A DNA stretch of 64,000 bases, from assembly GCA_009702325.1 (NCBI GenBank), contig WLID01000006.1:1-64000 (forward strand), written 5' to 3'. Under the pieces are notes generated by a model. The model saw nothing but the letters and a program-made list of their open reading frames with translations, searched no databases and was not told the origin of the DNA. This stretch comes from Actinomycetota bacterium (GTDB taxonomy: Bacteria; Actinomycetota; Thermoleophilia; Gaiellales; Gaiellaceae). Below, piece after piece: positions 61,919-64,000 of this stretch. Within the stretch, counting starts at the first letter, position 1; each line of letters begins with the position of its first letter. The position numbers and the translations under genes were made by a program.

Positions 61919-64000
61919 GCGGCGCGCGGGTGGGAGCAGACGTCGGTGGCACGTTCACCGACGTGATTCAGCTCGATGAGAACGGGCATGTCTCGTTCAC
62001 GAAGGTGCTGTCGACACCACCGAACTACGACCGTGCCGTCGTTGGTGCCGTCTCGAGCCTTGCGGGTGACAATCCTGGGGGGCTCACGGCGATTGTTCAC
62101 GGCACCACCGTCGCGACGAACGCCGTGCTTGAGCATCGCGGGGCAAAGACCGCGGTGGTCACGACCGCAGGGTTCCGCGACGTGCTCGAACTGCGCCGCA
62201 TGCGCATGCCGCACCTGTACGACTACTTCTGGACGAAGCCGCCAACGCTCGTCGAACGTCATCTGCGGTTTGAGGTGCCCGAGCGAATGCTTGTCGACGG
62301 AACGGTCGATCGGCCGCTCGACGAGGCCGCCGTCGAGGTTGTCGCTTCCGCGTTGCGCGATGCCGCCGTCGAGAGCGTGGCCGTGTGCCTGCTCCACGCG
62401 CACCTCCATCCAGCGCACGAGCAGCGCGTGGGCGAGATCCTTCGCGCGGCACTGCCGGGCGTCCCCGTCTCGCTGTCGAGTGAGATCCTGCGTGAGCAAC
62501 TTGAGTACGAGCGGACCGCGACGACTGTTGTGAACGCGTACGTCCGGCCGCTGATGAGCAATTACGTGTCGCAGATCCGTTCCGGTCTCGACGCCGCCGG
62601 AATCTCCGCCCCGCTCTCGATCATGCAGAGCTCGGGTGGAGTCATGACCGACGATGACGCCTCGCGCCGACCGGTGTACGCCCTCGAATCCGGTCCGGCC
62701 GCGGGCGTCGTCGCGGCAGTCGCTCTTGCAGAGGCACTTGGCCATGAGAACGTGATCACGTTCGACATGGGCGGCACGACGGCGAAGGCTTCTCTCGTTG
62801 AGGGTGGTCGGGTGTCGCGCAGTTTGGAGTACGAGGTCGGCGCGGCGCTCTCGGCGGGTTCACGGCTGCTCAAGGGAAGCGGCGAGCTGATTCGGATTCC
62901 GACGATCGACATTGCCGAGATCGGTGCCGGTGGCGGTTCGATCGCCTGGATCGATGCCGCGGGTGGCCTTCACGTCGGGCCTCGAAGCGCGGGTGCCGCG
63001 CCTGGACCCGCCTGTTACGGCCTCGGTGGGTCAGAGCCAACCGTCACCGACGCGAACGTGTTCCTCGGGTATATCCCAACAGGCCCGCTTGCCTCAGGCG
63101 ATCTCACAGTTTCGCGTGAGCGGGCCGAAGAGGCGCTCACGCGGGTCGGGGCGGAGCTCGGCGTCTCGGCGCTCGAAGCGGCTCGCGGCATCCACGAGTT
63201 GGCAAACGCGGCGACGATGCGTGCGCTGCGTGCCGTTTCGACCGAGAAGGGTCGCGATCCCGCCGACTTCGTCCTGCTCGCCTACGGCGGTTCGGGGCCA
63301 GCGCATGCGGCGGCTCTCGCTGCATCGCTTGGGGTGAAGACGGCGGTTGTGCCACCGCTCGCTGGCCTTTTCTCTGCCGCCGGCCTGCTGTTTGCCCGAC
63401 CCGAATACCACGATGTGCGCTTCTGCAAGATCAGCGCGCGCGAACCAGACCTCGCTGAACTTGGCCGTCTCGATGGCGAGATGCGAGCGACGCTCGCCCC
63501 GCTGATCCAGGGCGGGGAGCCCGAGTGGCAGCGCATTGCCGATGTGCGGTATCGCGGCCAGAACTGGAGTGTTCAGCTCTCCTTCTCAGGAGAGCTCACG
63601 GTTGAGACGTGCAACGACCTTGTGCGGCGCTTCGAGGATGAGCATGAGCGGATGTACGGCACGCGACTGGAGGAGGGTTCTCCGGTCGATATTCGGGCGG
63701 TACGACTTGTCGCGCTTGGCCCGGCGCAACCGCCGTTTGCGCTGGCACGCGAGGCCGACAGGCGAGAGGCGCGAACGCGACTCGCTGACTTCGGGATCGG
63801 GCACGGAACGATTGAGGCTCCTGTGCGGTCGCGAACATCGCTCCGAGGCGACACCGCCATGGGGCCCCTGCTGATCGACGAGTACGACACGACCGTTGTC
63901 GTTCCGCCCGGCTGGAGCGTTGCGTTCGACGAGCAGACCGAGGCGCTTGTGCTCACCCATGTTGAAGTCGCGCCTGAGTCGGCCTCAAGCGAGGGGCACA
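61915..64000 (+). CDS. hyuA: hydantoinase/oxoprolinase A subunit HyuA (copy 3), truncated by window end
   Basis: 695 codons are visible, open to the last base; family length is about 690-710, so only the last few residues are outside. ADVGGTFTDVIQ, HGTTVATNAVLEHRGAKTA, GPAAGV, FDMGGTTAKASL, GAGGGSIAWID and YGGSGPAHA are present. It is a close relative of HyuA2 in mirror-image position across the regulator. The Gly-Ala-Gly to Gly-Ser-Gly change in GGSGPAHA is the only motif variation I see. Its HyuB partner may lie beyond the window or be one of the three encoded on the other strand. Confidence 0.9.
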   Translation, partial: MSGARVGADVGGTFTDVIQLDENGHVSFTKVLSTPPNYDRAVVGAVSSLAGDNPGGLTAIVHGTTVATNAVLEHRGAKTAVVTTAGFRDVLELRRMRMPHLYDYFWTKPPTLVERHLRFEVPERMLVDGTVDRPLDEAAVEVVASALRDAAVESVAVCLLHAHLHPAHEQRVGEILRAALPGVPVSLSSEILREQLEYERTATTVVNAYVRPLMSNYVSQIRSGLDAAGISAPLSIMQSSGGVMTDDDASRRPVYALESGPAAGVVAAVALAEALGHENVITFDMGGTTAKASLVEGGRVSRSLEYEVGAALSAGSRLLKGSGELIRIPTIDIAEIGAGGGSIAWIDAAGGLHVGPRSAGAAPGPACYGLGGSEPTVTDANVFLGYIPTGPLASGDLTVSRERAEEALTRVGAELGVSALEAARGIHELANAATMRALRAVSTEKGRDPADFVLLAYGGSGPAHAAALAASLGVKTAVVPPLAGLFSAAGLLFARPEYHDVRFCKISAREPDLAELGRLDGEMRATLAPLIQGGEPEWQRIADVRYRGQNWSVQLSFSGELTVETCNDLVRRFEDEHERMYGTRLEEGSPVDIRAVRLVALGPAQPPFALAREADRREARTRLADFGIGHGTIEAPVRSRTSLRGDTAMGPLLIDEYDTTVVVPPGWSVAFDEQTEALVLTHVEVAPESASSEGH

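Overview
The window is dense, high-GC bacterial DNA with short intergenic gaps, many GTG and TTG starts, and long runs of genes whose start and stop codons overlap by 4 nt (GTGA, ATGA, TTGA). Actinomycetota is the best guess. The glycolate oxidase genes, the hydantoinase genes and the style of the secreted three-repeat protein suggest a Thermoleophilia-like lineage, but that is inference: no rRNA or other marker gene is present. I see no tRNA, rRNA, CRISPR array, transposase or phage gene.

Left part (1-18 kb): a partial membrane mannosyltransferase-like gene, a secreted three-module repeat protein, malic enzyme, then glycolate oxidase glcDEF. The glc operon is flanked by the decayed remains of a two-component system: a histidine kinase tail on one side, and a truncated, frameshifted response regulator on the other. 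A copper chaperone and copper ATPase follow. Next is a six-gene operon in which two aldehyde dehydrogenases bracket a PotADBC-type spermidine/putrescine transporter. After it lies a chimeric ORF joining the first third of a zinc alcohol dehydrogenase to a cupredoxin-like domain.

Middle part (18-44 kb): four operons fire outward from two divergent promoters, at about 23.6 kb and 37.3 kb. They encode acetoacetyl-CoA synthetase, a SolA-type oxidase, a ceramidase-like hydrolase, two aspartoacylase/desuccinylase paralogues, two enolase-superfamily enzymes, a class III aminotransferase, an MFS carrier, an amidohydrolase, a threonine-aldolase-like enzyme, two D-aminoacylase-like enzymes, a complete peptide ABC transporter, a CocE-type hydrolase, an SDR and a GntR/FCD regulator. 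Both promoters carry the same element, a pair of ATTGTNNACAAT palindromes spaced 18 bp. The region therefore looks like one regulon for importing and dismantling N-acylated or otherwise amide-linked amino-acid derivatives.

Right part (44-64 kb): a ten-gene minus-strand operon of about 16.8 kb encodes, in transcription order, HyuA, three HyuB, HyuA, two CocE-type hydrolases, a double-domain FGE-like protein, an M20 amidohydrolase and an aminotransferase. A second GntR/FCD regulator and a third HyuA (cut by the window end) diverge from it. This looks like a hydantoinase/oxoprolinase-type island for cyclic amides; the substrate cannot be read from sequence.

Nearly every enzyme class in the middle and right parts occurs as two or three paralogues, and about fifteen genes encode amide-, ester- or lactam-opening enzymes. 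The two islands are the most promising material for new biochemistry.
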